64,000 nucleotides of DNA from Halogeometricum pallidum JCM 14848 (GTDB lineage: Archaea > Halobacteriota > Halobacteria > Halobacteriales > Haloferacaceae), in NCBI RefSeq assembly GCF_000337095.1, contig NZ_AOIV01000042.1, forward strand, positions 1-64,000, written 5' to 3'. Made by a program: the position numbers and the translations under genes. This document shows positions 12,069 through 20,204 of this stretch, in pieces. The notes under the pieces are model-generated. The model saw nothing but the letters and a program-made list of their open reading frames with translations. It was not told where the DNA came from and made no database searches. Position 1 is the first letter of the stretch. Every line of letters begins with the position of its first letter.

Positions 12069-12856
12069 GTTCCGGTTCCGAGTCGCGGTCGGACGCCCCG
12101 TCGCTCCTGGAGACGCGCGGCCTCGTCAAGGAGTTCGGCGGCCTCGTCGCCACCGACGACGTGAGTATCGACGTCAAGCGGGGCGAACGCGTCTCCGTCA
12201 TCGGCCCCAACGGCGCGGGCAAGTCGACACTCATCAACCTCATCACGCGTCGCCTCGACCCGACGGCCGGCGACATCGTGTTCAAGGGCGACTCCATCGT
12301 GAATCTGAAACCGCACCAGGTGGTCCAGCGCGGCATCTCGAAGTCGTTCCAGACCGCCTCCATCTTCCCGGACCTCACGGTGATGGAGAACGCGGAGATA
12401 GCCGCGCTCGCCGCGGAGAACGGCGAATTCGGCTTCAACTTCCTCACCCACCGCGACAAGCTCACGAGCGTCCACGAACTCGCCGAGAACACCCTCGAAT
12501 CCGTCGGCCTGCTCTCGCGCGCGGGGACGACGGCGGCCGACCTGCCGTACGGCGACAAGCGCCGCCTCGAAATCGGCATCGCGCTGGCGGCCGAACCCGA
12601 CCTCCTCCTGATGGACGAACCCACGGCGGGGATGTCCCCCGAGGAGACGCAGGCGACGGTCGACCTCATCGAGGAGGTCAAAGAGGAACTCGGGCTCACC
12701 TTCGTCCTCGTCGAACACGACATGGAGATCGTCTTCAGCGTCTCCGACCGCATCGTCGTGCTCAACCGGGGACGCGTCATCGCCGAGGGAACCCCCGACG
12801 AGATTCGGGGGAATCCGGACGTTCAGGAGGCCTATCTCGGAGGTGTCGAGCTGTGA
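12065..12856 (+). CDS. livG: ABC transporter ATPase, LivG type
   Basis: The 263-aa ATPase has Walker A GPNGAGKST at residues 47-55, Walker B LLLMDEPTAGMSPEE at about 180-194, and a switch histidine in VEHDMEIVF near residue 218. The signature loop is LPYGDKRRLEIGIAL, as in LivG/UrtD proteins, rather than LSGGQ. It supplies ATP hydrolysis for the importer. Overlaps with both neighbours are 4 bases, indicating one coupled operon. Confidence 0.9.
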   Translation: MSSGSESRSDAPSLLETRGLVKEFGGLVATDDVSIDVKRGERVSVIGPNGAGKSTLINLITRRLDPTAGDIVFKGDSIVNLKPHQVVQRGISKSFQTASIFPDLTVMENAEIAALAAENGEFGFNFLTHRDKLTSVHELAENTLESVGLLSRAGTTAADLPYGDKRRLEIGIALAAEPDLLLMDEPTAGMSPEETQATVDLIEEVKEELGLTFVLVEHDMEIVFSVSDRIVVLNRGRVIAEGTPDEIRGNPDVQEAYLGGVEL

Positions 12857-13596
12857 GTTTACTGGATCTCTCGAACGTCGACGCCTACTACGGCGAGAGC
12901 CACATCCTCCGCGACGTGACGATGTCCGTCGAGGAGGGCGAGATATGCGCGCTGCTCGGCCGCAACGGCGCGGGCAAGACGACGACGCTCCGCTCTATCG
13001 CCGGCGCGACGCCGCCGGAGGTCCGCGACGGCACGGTCACGTTCAAGGGACGCGACATCACCGGGACGCCCGCGGAGGACGTCTCGGCGGGCGGCATCTC
13101 GCTCGTCCCCGAGGAGCGACGCATCTTCCCGAACCTCACGGTCGCGGAGAACCTCCACCTCGCGGAGGTCGTGCGGAACAAATCCAACACGTGGGGGCGG
13201 TCGCTCTCGTTCGACCACGAGGGGATGTCCACCGAGGACGTGTACGCGCAGTTCCCCCGCCTCGACGAGCGACGGAGCCAACGGGCGGGGACGCTCTCGG
13301 GCGGCGAACAGCAGATGCTCGCCATCGCGCGCGCGTTGAAGCAGAGCACCGACCTGCTCCTCCTCGACGAACCGTACGAGGGGCTCGCGCCGAAGATAAT
13401 CGAGGACGTGGAGGAGGCGGTCCGTCAGATAAGCGAGGACGGGACGACCATCCTCCTCGTCGAACAGAACGCCGCGGCGGCCATCAAACTCGCCGACCGC
13501 GCCTACGTCATCGACCAAGGCGGCATCGTCTTCGACGGCACCGCCGACGAACTCCGCGCCGACGAGGCGACGCGCGAGCGGTATCTGGGGGTGTGA
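12853..13596 (+). CDS. livF: ABC transporter ATPase, LivF type
   Basis: The 247-aa ATPase starts at the GTG overlapping the livG stop. Walker A GRNGAGKTT is at residues 36-44, the signature LSGGEQQ at about 149, and Walker B LLLLDEPYEGLAPK follows. EPYEGLAP is the LivF/UrtE form of the D-loop region. It completes the heterodimeric ATPase pair of the importer. The following thioredoxin-like gene overlaps its stop by 4 bases. Confidence 0.9.
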   Translation: MSLLDLSNVDAYYGESHILRDVTMSVEEGEICALLGRNGAGKTTTLRSIAGATPPEVRDGTVTFKGRDITGTPAEDVSAGGISLVPEERRIFPNLTVAENLHLAEVVRNKSNTWGRSLSFDHEGMSTEDVYAQFPRLDERRSQRAGTLSGGEQQMLAIARALKQSTDLLLLDEPYEGLAPKIIEDVEEAVRQISEDGTTILLVEQNAAAAIKLADRAYVIDQGGIVFDGTADELRADEATRERYLGV

Positions 13597-14300
13597 CGGT
13601 GTCCGCAGACGCACCCGCGAACGGCCGCGCGGACCCCGAGGCGGCGCTGGACAGACTCATCGAACTCGGCGCCGTGACCGAAGACGACGACGGCGCCCTC
13701 TCGACGACGGCCGCCTTCGAGAACGACCGGCGAATCTACCGGGACACGTACGACTACATGGGTCGGGAGGGGGTGGCCGACACCGTCGCGGACCTGTTCG
13801 GCGTCGACCGGAGCGAGGCGTTCGACCTTCTCGACGCCGGCGAGGTGACCACCGAGGACGTGGTCGCCTACCTCGCGGTCCGGTCGTTCGCGGACGAACC
13901 GCTCGATACCGCAGAGCACGCGATGATGGCGGAACTGCTCGTCAGAATCGGCCCGGACACGCCCGTCCCGGAGGCCATCGAAGCGGTCGAGGACGACGCC
14001 TACGAGGCGTTCCTCGACGAGCATCCGGACGCGGTGGTGACCGTCTGGAAGCACCACTGCGACCCCTGCGAGGCGATGAAGCGGGAGATAGACGATATCC
14101 TTGCCGCCGTGCCCGACGGCGTCGCCGTCGTCGGCGTGGACGGCGACGAGGCTGGCGCGTTCCGCCGCGAGTTCGACGTCGGCGCCGCGCCCGCGGTGCT
14201 GTGTTTCCAAGACGGGACGCTGGAGGCGCTGGAAACCGGGAGAAAACGGCCGACGGAGTTGGCGACGCTGTTCGCGACCATCTACGGGGAGTCGGCGTAG
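13593..14300 (+). CDS. Thioredoxin-fold protein at the end of the Liv-type operon
   Basis: The 235-aa product has an alpha-helical N-terminal part (about residues 1-145) with no recognised family and a C-terminal thioredoxin-like domain. The CDPC active-site pair is at Cys156 and Cys159, and the cis-Pro region AAPAVLCF follows. The GTG at 13593 overlaps the livF stop as GTGA, matching the other junctions here; GTG 13599 is a close alternative. No signal peptide is seen, so it should be cytoplasmic. Its link to the transporter may be redox control or simple co-transcription. Confidence 0.7.
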   Translation: MTVSADAPANGRADPEAALDRLIELGAVTEDDDGALSTTAAFENDRRIYRDTYDYMGREGVADTVADLFGVDRSEAFDLLDAGEVTTEDVVAYLAVRSFADEPLDTAEHAMMAELLVRIGPDTPVPEAIEAVEDDAYEAFLDEHPDAVVTVWKHHCDPCEAMKREIDDILAAVPDGVAVVGVDGDEAGAFRREFDVGAAPAVLCFQDGTLEALETGRKRPTELATLFATIYGESA

Positions 14301-14333
14301 CCGGACCGACGGCGGGAACCCTTCTTTCGACGT

Positions 14334-14729
14334 TCAGTTCGCGACGCCGGTGACCATCACCGGTCGGGCCGCGCCGAGGATGACCGACTGCGTGACGCTG
14401 CCGAATAGCGCCTTCCCGGCGGGCGAACGCTTCCGCCCGCCCACGATGACGAGGTCGGCGTCGACGTCGTCGGCGGTCGAGACGATGACGTCGGCGGGGT
14501 CGCCGCTGGACTCCTCCACTTCGTACTCGATACCGGCAGCTTCGAGCATCTCGGACGCCTCTCGGACCGAGTGGACCTGCGTCGCCGACGCGCCGCTGGG
14601 GTTGTCGACGAAACTGTGGACGAGCGTCACCCGCTTCTCGCTCGACTCGCCCGGCAGGTTCACCACCTCTTCGACGCACCGGCGGGCGTGTTCCTCCTCT
14701 TCGTCGACGCCGACTACCACGTGATACAT
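14334..14729 (-). CDS. Universal stress protein, UspA family
   Basis: The 131-aa protein begins MYHVVVGVDEEEEHARR and ends with the nucleotide-binding motif region LVIVGGRKRSPAGKALFGSVTQSVILGAARPVMV, the G-2x-G-9x-G(S/T) pattern of ATP-binding Usps. It is slightly shorter than the usual 140-150 residues. The ATG at 14729 is used because the longer frame adds a basic, unrelated 35-residue extension. It is convergent with the importer operon and single-domain, so it is likely a homodimer in the cytoplasm. Confidence 0.85.
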   Translation of the reverse strand: MYHVVVGVDEEEEHARRCVEEVVNLPGESSEKRVTLVHSFVDNPSGASATQVHSVREASEMLEAAGIEYEVEESSGDPADVIVSTADDVDADLVIVGGRKRSPAGKALFGSVTQSVILGAARPVMVTGVAN

Positions 14730-14856
14730 AGTAACAAATGCCGCGTCGCGGAGCTTAGTCTTTTGGGGGACGGCGGCGGTGTTCGACGCTCGCACGCACG
14801 GAGAACGAGTTCTCGTCGCCGGTCGTGCGACCACCGTCGGTATTGTGCGGGGCCGG

Positions 14857-15150
14857 CTATACCGCCTCGTCGTCGAGGTTCCGAGAGACGTAGACGACGA
14901 GCACCAACGGAAGCCCCAATACGAGCGCGATGGTCAGCGCTCCGTAGGCGCCGAATCCGAGCGGCGTCGGCGGGAAGGGGACGAGAAACAGGAATCGGGG
15001 GGCGCGCAGGCCGTCGACGAAGACGCCGACGAGGAGGCCGGCCGCGCCGGCGACGGCGACGAGAGTGACGTAGAGGATACCGACCATCCGCGGACCGCGG
15101 AGTCCCGATTCGGCGTTCGCGTCGGCGTCCTCGACTGCGGAGTCGCTCAC
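14857..15150 (-). CDS. Small membrane protein beside the cytochrome oxidase genes
   Basis: This 97-aa protein has an acidic N-terminus (residues 1-18) followed by two strong hydrophobic segments at about 22-46 and 66-90, with a proline-rich LVPFPPTPLGFG loop between them. It ends YVSRNLDDEAV. It lies next to coxA and its small partners on the same strand as coxA, and similar small membrane proteins accompany cox genes in haloarchaea. A role in oxidase assembly is inference from context only. Confidence 0.6.
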   Translation of the reverse strand: MSDSAVEDADANAESGLRGPRMVGILYVTLVAVAGAAGLLVGVFVDGLRAPRFLFLVPFPPTPLGFGAYGALTIALVLGLPLVLVVYVSRNLDDEAV

Positions 15151-15268
15151 GTTCGGGTTCGGGCGGCCGGTGAGTTAGCCGTTCCGTTCTCCCCTCGTGC
15201 CCGAGCGACGGCGACTCCCGAAGACGCGCACCGACGACTCTTTGGGCGTGCGACCGTAACCGACGCGT

Positions 15269-15352
15269 ATGTCCGACAGAGACTTACTCGGCCTCCTGCT
15301 CGCCGCCGTGGCGGTGCTGATGGCCCTCACGGGCGTCCTTCTCGCCATCTGA
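15269..15352 (+). CDS. 27-aa single-helix membrane peptide near coxA
   Basis: The frame encodes MSDRDLLGLLLAAVAVLMAL and seven further residues, a polar five-residue head and one uninterrupted membrane helix. It has ATG start, TGA stop and good separation from neighbours. It lies between the cox-linked membrane protein and coxA on the opposite strand. The composition is not random for this GC content and looks like a genuine small membrane subunit, analogous to tiny oxidase subunits elsewhere. Function is unproven. Confidence 0.5.
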   Translation: MSDRDLLGLLLAAVAVLMALTGVLLAI

Positions 15353-15493
15353 GCGGACGCCTCGCGAGACGCCCTTTCTCCCGCCGAGCGACCGCGCTCG
15401 CGGTCGCGATTTGTCGGTCGCCGGCCGTCGCTATTGCTCGCCGCTCGTCAGGTCGCGTCGAAAGAAAAACCGCAGACCGCGAAGGCGAGGTCG

Positions 15494-17284
15494 CTAGTTC
15501 GCGTCGTCGTCCGTCTCGGTCGCGTCGGCCGCCTGTCCGCCGTCGGTGAGGGCCTCTTCCTCCTCCTCCTCGCCCCCGTCGGCGACGGCGGTCTTGAGCT
15601 TCCGGTCGTACCAGTTCCACTCGGCCGTGTAGAGGTTGTCCTCTTTGAGGTTCCACGGGTCGCCGTTCTCGACCTTGGGGCCTTCGAGCCACGACTGGAC
15701 GAAGTTCCAGACGAAGATGATCTGGCCGGCCAGGAGGATGACCGCACCGAGCGTCGCCACCTGATGGAGCGTGGCGAACTGGGGTAGGTACGTCGCGTAC
15801 CGCCGGGGCATTCCGCCGTAGCCCAGCAGGATCATGGCGAAGAACGTGACGTTCGTCCCGACCATCGAGAGCCAGAAGTGCGCCTTCCCGAGGGTGCGCT
15901 GGTACATTCGGCCCGTGTAGAGCGGGAACCAGTAGTACAGCCCCGCGAACCCGGCGAAGGCGATGGCGCCCATGACGATGTAGTGGAAGTGACCCACGAC
16001 GTAGTAGGTGTCGTGCAGCACCAGGTCGATGGGTACGGAGGCGAGGAACACGCCCGTGACGCCGCCGATGATGAAGTTCGAGACGAACCCGATGCAGTAC
16101 AGCATCGGCGTCGTCAGCCGAACTCTCCCGTTCCACATCGTCGTGATCCAGTTAAAGGTCTTGACGGCGCTCGGTATGGCGATGGCCAACGAGATGGCCA
16201 TGAACGAGGCGCGCAGGCGCGGGTCGATGCCCGTCGTGAACATGTGATGCGCCCAGACGCCGAACGACAGCACGCCGATGGCGAGCGTCGAGTAGACGAC
16301 GAACTTGAACCCGAACAGCCGGCGCCCCGAGAACCGTGGGAGGACGTAGCTGACGATACCCATCGGCGGCAGCACGAGGATGTACACTTCGGGGTGGCCG
16401 AAGAACCAGAACAGATGCTGCCAGAGGATGGGGTCACCGCCGTTGACGAAGAACGCCGTTCCGAGGTTCCGGTCGAACAGGAGCATGATGAGAGCGCTCC
16501 CGAGCAGGGGGAACGCGAACAGGATGAGCCCCGACTGCGTGAGGATGGTCCATGAGAAGATGTCGAGGTTCGCCCACGTGACCTCCTCGGCGCGTTCGGT
16601 GAAGATGGTCGCGATGAAGTTGATGGCCCCCATCGTCGCAGAGACGCCGGTGAGATGCAGACCGAGGAGCATCAGGTCGACGCCCGCGTTCGCCTGGTTC
16701 CCGTTCCCGAGGCCCGCCGACAGCGGCGTGTACATCGTCCACGCGGTCTGTGCGGGGATGATGTCCGGAATCGGGAAGAACCCCGCCCAGATGAGCAGCG
16801 CGCCAGGCGGTAGAAGCCAGAAGGCGATGGCGTTGATGCGCGGGAATGCCATGTCGTCGGCATCGATGAGAAGCGGGATGAGGTAGTTCGAGAACGCCGC
16901 GAGGATTGGCGTCCCGAACAGGAACAGCATCGTGATTCCGTGGCTGGTGAGAAGCGAGTTGTAGTACGTGTTCGAGATGAGCGTCATGCCGGGGTCGGCC
17001 AGTTCCACTCGCATCACCACCACCATCAGTCCGCCGACGGCGAACGCGATGAGTCCGTAGGTGCCGTACAGAAGTCCGATGTCTTTGTGGTCGACGGTGG
17101 TCAGCCACCGGATGAGTCCGGATGGCTTCTCTTCGGAGGTGTATCCCTCCTGCCCGTACGCTCCGCCACCCCCCGCGAGCGGGGTGTAGGTGCGCCAGTT
17201 TTCGACCCGCGCGAGCCACGCGGCGACGGCGACGAGGAAAACCCCCATCAGAACCGTCAGTGCTAGCTGTCCGTTAACCTGCAT
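15494..17284 (-). CDS. coxA: Cytochrome c oxidase-type terminal oxidase, subunit I
   Basis: The 596-aa heme-copper oxidase subunit has all metal ligands. H115 (in TSHGIT) and H434 bind the low-spin heme, H432 (GHFHY) the active-site heme, and H297 with H346/H347 bind CuB. The motif FFGHPEVY at 295-301 keeps the Glu typical of A1-type oxidases. It reduces oxygen and pumps protons in the cytoplasmic membrane. There is an extra N-terminal helix (about residues 5-24) and Gly-rich linker before the core, plus an acidic C-terminal tail. Subunit II is not in this window, so it must be encoded elsewhere. Confidence 0.93.
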   Translation of the reverse strand: MQVNGQLALTVLMGVFLVAVAAWLARVENWRTYTPLAGGGGAYGQEGYTSEEKPSGLIRWLTTVDHKDIGLLYGTYGLIAFAVGGLMVVVMRVELADPGMTLISNTYYNSLLTSHGITMLFLFGTPILAAFSNYLIPLLIDADDMAFPRINAIAFWLLPPGALLIWAGFFPIPDIIPAQTAWTMYTPLSAGLGNGNQANAGVDLMLLGLHLTGVSATMGAINFIATIFTERAEEVTWANLDIFSWTILTQSGLILFAFPLLGSALIMLLFDRNLGTAFFVNGGDPILWQHLFWFFGHPEVYILVLPPMGIVSYVLPRFSGRRLFGFKFVVYSTLAIGVLSFGVWAHHMFTTGIDPRLRASFMAISLAIAIPSAVKTFNWITTMWNGRVRLTTPMLYCIGFVSNFIIGGVTGVFLASVPIDLVLHDTYYVVGHFHYIVMGAIAFAGFAGLYYWFPLYTGRMYQRTLGKAHFWLSMVGTNVTFFAMILLGYGGMPRRYATYLPQFATLHQVATLGAVILLAGQIIFVWNFVQSWLEGPKVENGDPWNLKEDNLYTAEWNWYDRKLKTAVADGGEEEEEEALTDGGQAADATETDDDAN

Positions 17285-17374
17285 GGCTGTGACTCGGGAA
17301 CGGAGGGTAATGAAAGGTTCGGGAACGCTCCGCGGGGTACGAAAATCGAACGCCGGCCGGGCGCACGCGTCGTC

Positions 17375-17767
17375 TCAGTTTCGGGTCGTCTCGTCGTCGT
17401 TCTGCGTCGTCTCGCCGTCGCTGCTTTCCAACTCCGCGGGACTGTCGTCGTCGACCGCCGCCGCCTCGGCCTGCGACTCGTACTCGTGGAGTTCGGTCGG
17501 TTCGTCGACGGTCGCCTGCCCCTGCAGGAACACGGTCGAGCGCTTCTCGTCGCCCGCTATCGCCTTGCCCGACAGGTACGTCAAGACTGCGAGAGCCACG
17601 AACGGAACGAGCAGCAGTCCGTACTGTACCGCCATCGCGAGGAGGTCCCCCCGGCCGAACAGCGGGAAGACCGCGAACGCGACCATAAAGAAGGCGATGA
17701 TGAACAGCGGGATCATGTTGACCGTGAGGTCGAGGAGCGTCTCCCTGTCGAATATCTCGTTCGCCAT
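17375..17767 (-). CDS. DUF6684-like membrane protein of the cox cluster
   Basis: The 130-aa protein starts MANEIFDRETLLDLTVNMIP and has two membrane helices (about residues 17-37 and 46-66). A long acidic, Ser/Thr-rich tail follows, ending NDDETTRN. It is upstream of coxA on the same strand, separated by 90 bp. This is the usual position and form of the haloarchaeal DUF6684 family, probably an accessory or assembly protein of the oxidase. The ATG at 17767 is chosen over the longer Arg-rich frame. The biochemical role is unknown. Confidence 0.75.
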   Translation of the reverse strand: MANEIFDRETLLDLTVNMIPLFIIAFFMVAFAVFPLFGRGDLLAMAVQYGLLLVPFVALAVLTYLSGKAIAGDEKRSTVFLQGQATVDEPTELHEYESQAEAAAVDDDSPAELESSDGETTQNDDETTRN

Positions 17768-17823
17768 GGTCGCTCGTTTCGGGGCGGAATCAAATAGGTT
17801 GTTGGTTCGTCCGTCCGGCGCGC

Positions 17824-18189
17824 TCAGAGAGACGGTTCCTCCCGCGGACCGAACAGGTGGCCGGCGGCGCCCGCCAGCAGGAGGATGACGGCGGCGGCGA
17901 TGATGGCGTAGCCGCGCGTCTGGAGGTTCGCGGCCGCGAACGCGAACGCGGCGCCGAGGACGAGAAAGACGCCCCCGAGGACGGCGAGCGGACCCCACGG
18001 CGTCTCCGCGTAGCCGGACTCTTTGGTCATCCCGGCGACGCTCCCCGAGAACAGGAGGAGGCCGCCGACGGCGACGGGAAAGAGGTCGAACAGGATTCCG
18101 ATCTCGGAGACGGGGATGCCGAGTGCCACGAATATCGGCCACGGGCTTGCCGTCCGGTACTGGTCGGAAAGTCCCGGCGTATCGTCCAT
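17824..18189 (-). CDS. Four-helix membrane protein upstream of the cox genes
   Basis: The 121-aa protein MDDTPGLSDQYRTASPWPIF... has about four hydrophobic segments and a short polar C-terminus (GPREEPSL). It lies 56 bp upstream of the DUF6684-like gene in the same direction and resembles haloarchaeal cox-cluster membrane proteins (DUF7541 type). The ATG at 18189 begins the conserved-looking part; the longer frame to 18255 adds an unlikely extension. It is probably co-transcribed toward coxA. No catalytic residues are evident. Confidence 0.65.
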   Translation of the reverse strand: MDDTPGLSDQYRTASPWPIFVALGIPVSEIGILFDLFPVAVGGLLLFSGSVAGMTKESGYAETPWGPLAVLGGVFLVLGAAFAFAAANLQTRGYAIIAAAVILLLAGAAGHLFGPREEPSL

Positions 18190-18283
18190 ACGAACCGTTG
18201 GTGGTCCGTCGTACAAAGCGCTTCGGAAGGATTCGAGCGTCCCTCCCCCGGTCACGGAGCGATGAACCGATGCGAGAGAGCGG

Positions 18284-18484
18284 TCAGGGGACCGTGACGC
18301 CGTGCCGGGTGAGGAAATCGTTGACCGTCTTTATCTCGACTGGGCTCCCGATTATCTTACAGATGCCGTCGTTCGGGAACACGGTGACGGTGAACTCCCG
18401 TTCCAACTCCTCGCGAACGTCTTCCAGCGAAGCGCACGGAACGACGATTTGGGTGCTGTCCCGAAGGTTGGACGGGTCGGGCAT
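18284..18484 (-). CDS. VNG_1110C family small protein
   Basis: The 66-aa protein begins MPDPSNLRDSTQIVVPCA and ends with the motif IIGSPVEIKTVNDFLTRHGV. This matches the pattern of the haloarchaeal VNG_1110C family of small conserved proteins. The ATG at 18484 is chosen over the one at 18541 because the family begins at MPDP. It may be transcribed alone toward the cox genes. Function is unknown; the size and alternating strand pattern suggest a small alpha/beta fold. Confidence 0.75.
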   Translation of the reverse strand: MPDPSNLRDSTQIVVPCASLEDVREELEREFTVTVFPNDGICKIIGSPVEIKTVNDFLTRHGVTVP

Positions 18485-18608
18485 ACTCCTCACTGCGTCC
18501 CTCACGAGTTCGATTGATAACGGTATCGAAGTGCTTGTCACGGAACACGTCGCGGTCGGGCGGACGGAAGGAACAACTTTTTCGACGTACGTGGCCGAGG
18601 CTTAGGCG

Positions 18609-19721
18609 ATGGGACTGGAGGAGGAGATAGACGACCTCCGAGAGGAGATAACGAACACGCCGTACAACAAGGCGACCGAGTCGCACATCGGTCGGCTGAA
18701 GGCGAAGCTCTCGGAGAAGAAGGAGAAACTGGAGAACCAATCCTCCAGCGGTGGCGGCCACGGCTACGCCGTCGAGAAGACGGGCGACGTAACGGTGGCT
18801 CTCGTCGGATTCCCCAGCGTCGGCAAATCGACGCTCATCAACGCCCTCACGAACGCCGACAGCGAGGTCGGCGAGTACGAATTCACGACGCTGGACGTCA
18901 ACCCCGGCATGCTCCACTACAACGGCGCGAACATCCAGATTCTCGACGTGCCGGGCCTCATCGAGGGGGCCGCGAGCGGTCGCGGCGGCGGCAAGGAGGT
19001 GCTGTCGGTCGTCCGCACCGCCGACCTCGTGGTGTTCATGCTCTCGGTGTTCGAGATAGAGCGCTACGAGCGACTGCGCGAGGAACTGTACGAGAACAAG
19101 ATACGCCTCGACACGACGCCGCCCAGTCTCTCCATCTCCAAGAAGCACAAAGGCGGAATCCAGGTCACGGCGACCGACGACGTGTCCTTGGACGAGAACA
19201 CCATCAAGGAGGTGCTCCGCGAGTACGGCTACGTCAACGCCGACGTGACCATCCGCGGCGACCTGACCATCGACGAACTCATCGACGGCATCATGGACAA
19301 TCGGGAGTATCTGCCGTCGATGGTCACGGTGAACAAAGCGGACCTCATCGAGAAGGACTACCTCCCGACGGTGAAGGAGAACCTCCGCGAGTTCGGTATC
19401 GACCCCGACGAGGCCATCTTCATCAGCGCCGAGACGGAGAAAGGCCTCGAAGGGCTCAAAGAGACGATGTGGGAGCGGCTGGGTCTCATTCGCGTCTACA
19501 TGGACAAACCCGGCCGCGGCGTCGACTACGAGGAACCGCTCGTCCTCCAAGAGGGAGAGAACACCGTCGACGACGCCCTGCACAACCTCGGCGGCACCCT
19601 CGACGAGCGGTTCCGCTTCGCCCGCGTCACCGGCCCGAGCGCCAAGCACGACGAGCAGCAGGTCGGCCGCGACCACGAACTGATGGACGAGGACGTCCTC
19701 CGAGTCATCGCGCGGAAGTGA
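18609..19721 (+). CDS. DRG-family GTP-binding protein with TGS domain
   Basis: The 370-aa OBG/DRG-type GTPase has a helical N-terminal region (residues 1-45), P-loop GFPSVGKST at 67-75, switch II DVPGLIEGAASGRGGGKE near 118, and NKAD near 245. A C-terminal TGS domain starts at about residue 290 (IRVYMDKPG). DRG proteins associate with ribosomes and translation in archaea and eukaryotes. A T-rich promoter stretch precedes it. The next gene begins 6 bp downstream and may be co-transcribed. Confidence 0.93.
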   Translation: MGLEEEIDDLREEITNTPYNKATESHIGRLKAKLSEKKEKLENQSSSGGGHGYAVEKTGDVTVALVGFPSVGKSTLINALTNADSEVGEYEFTTLDVNPGMLHYNGANIQILDVPGLIEGAASGRGGGKEVLSVVRTADLVVFMLSVFEIERYERLREELYENKIRLDTTPPSLSISKKHKGGIQVTATDDVSLDENTIKEVLREYGYVNADVTIRGDLTIDELIDGIMDNREYLPSMVTVNKADLIEKDYLPTVKENLREFGIDPDEAIFISAETEKGLEGLKETMWERLGLIRVYMDKPGRGVDYEEPLVLQEGENTVDDALHNLGGTLDERFRFARVTGPSAKHDEQQVGRDHELMDEDVLRVIARK

Positions 19722-19727
19722 CACGCC

Positions 19728-20204
19728 GTGTCTAGTTCTCGGGGCGCGTCCCGACCCGTCCGGTCGGTCCCCCCGCTCACCGTTCCGTTCCTCCTCTGCC
19801 TCCTCGCCGTCCCGTGGTCGGTGCAGACGTTCGTCCGCGGCGGTTCGACGTACATCTTCCCGTGGGGCCTCCTCAACCTCGACCCGTTCGGCGTGACCAC
19901 CCTCTCCGATTTCCTGTTCGTCTACACCGCGGGCCTGCCCGACTACATCTACGCGTGGCCGCTCTCGGTCCTCCTCTATCTCTCCGCGCTCGGGGTCGCC
20001 GCCGTCGGCCCGGCCCTCGGTTACGAGGACGGACGGGTCGTCGCGGGTCTGCTGGCCGCCGCGAGCGTCGCGCAACTCTCCTTAGCGCGCGGATTCTCGG
20101 TGCAACCGGGTCGGACGGCGTGGCCGGTCGGGACGGCGCTTCTGCTCGCCGTCGCCGCGTACGTCTACCTCGGCGGGTCGAACGACGCATCAACCGAGCG
20201 CTAG
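19728..20204 (+). CDS. Four-helix membrane protein (TIGR04206-like)
   Basis: The 158-aa product starts at a GTG seven bases after the DRG stop. It has about four membrane helices (near 18-36, 58-70, 78-98 and 136-150) and conserved-looking aromatic loops such as GGSTYIFPWGLLNLDPF. The pattern resembles the haloarchaeal TIGR04206 family, whose function is unknown. The abutting position suggests it is made from the DRG transcript. It is convergent with the MATE exporter. Confidence 0.6.
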   Translation: MSSSRGASRPVRSVPPLTVPFLLCLLAVPWSVQTFVRGGSTYIFPWGLLNLDPFGVTTLSDFLFVYTAGLPDYIYAWPLSVLLYLSALGVAAVGPALGYEDGRVVAGLLAAASVAQLSLARGFSVQPGRTAWPVGTALLLAVAAYVYLGGSNDASTER

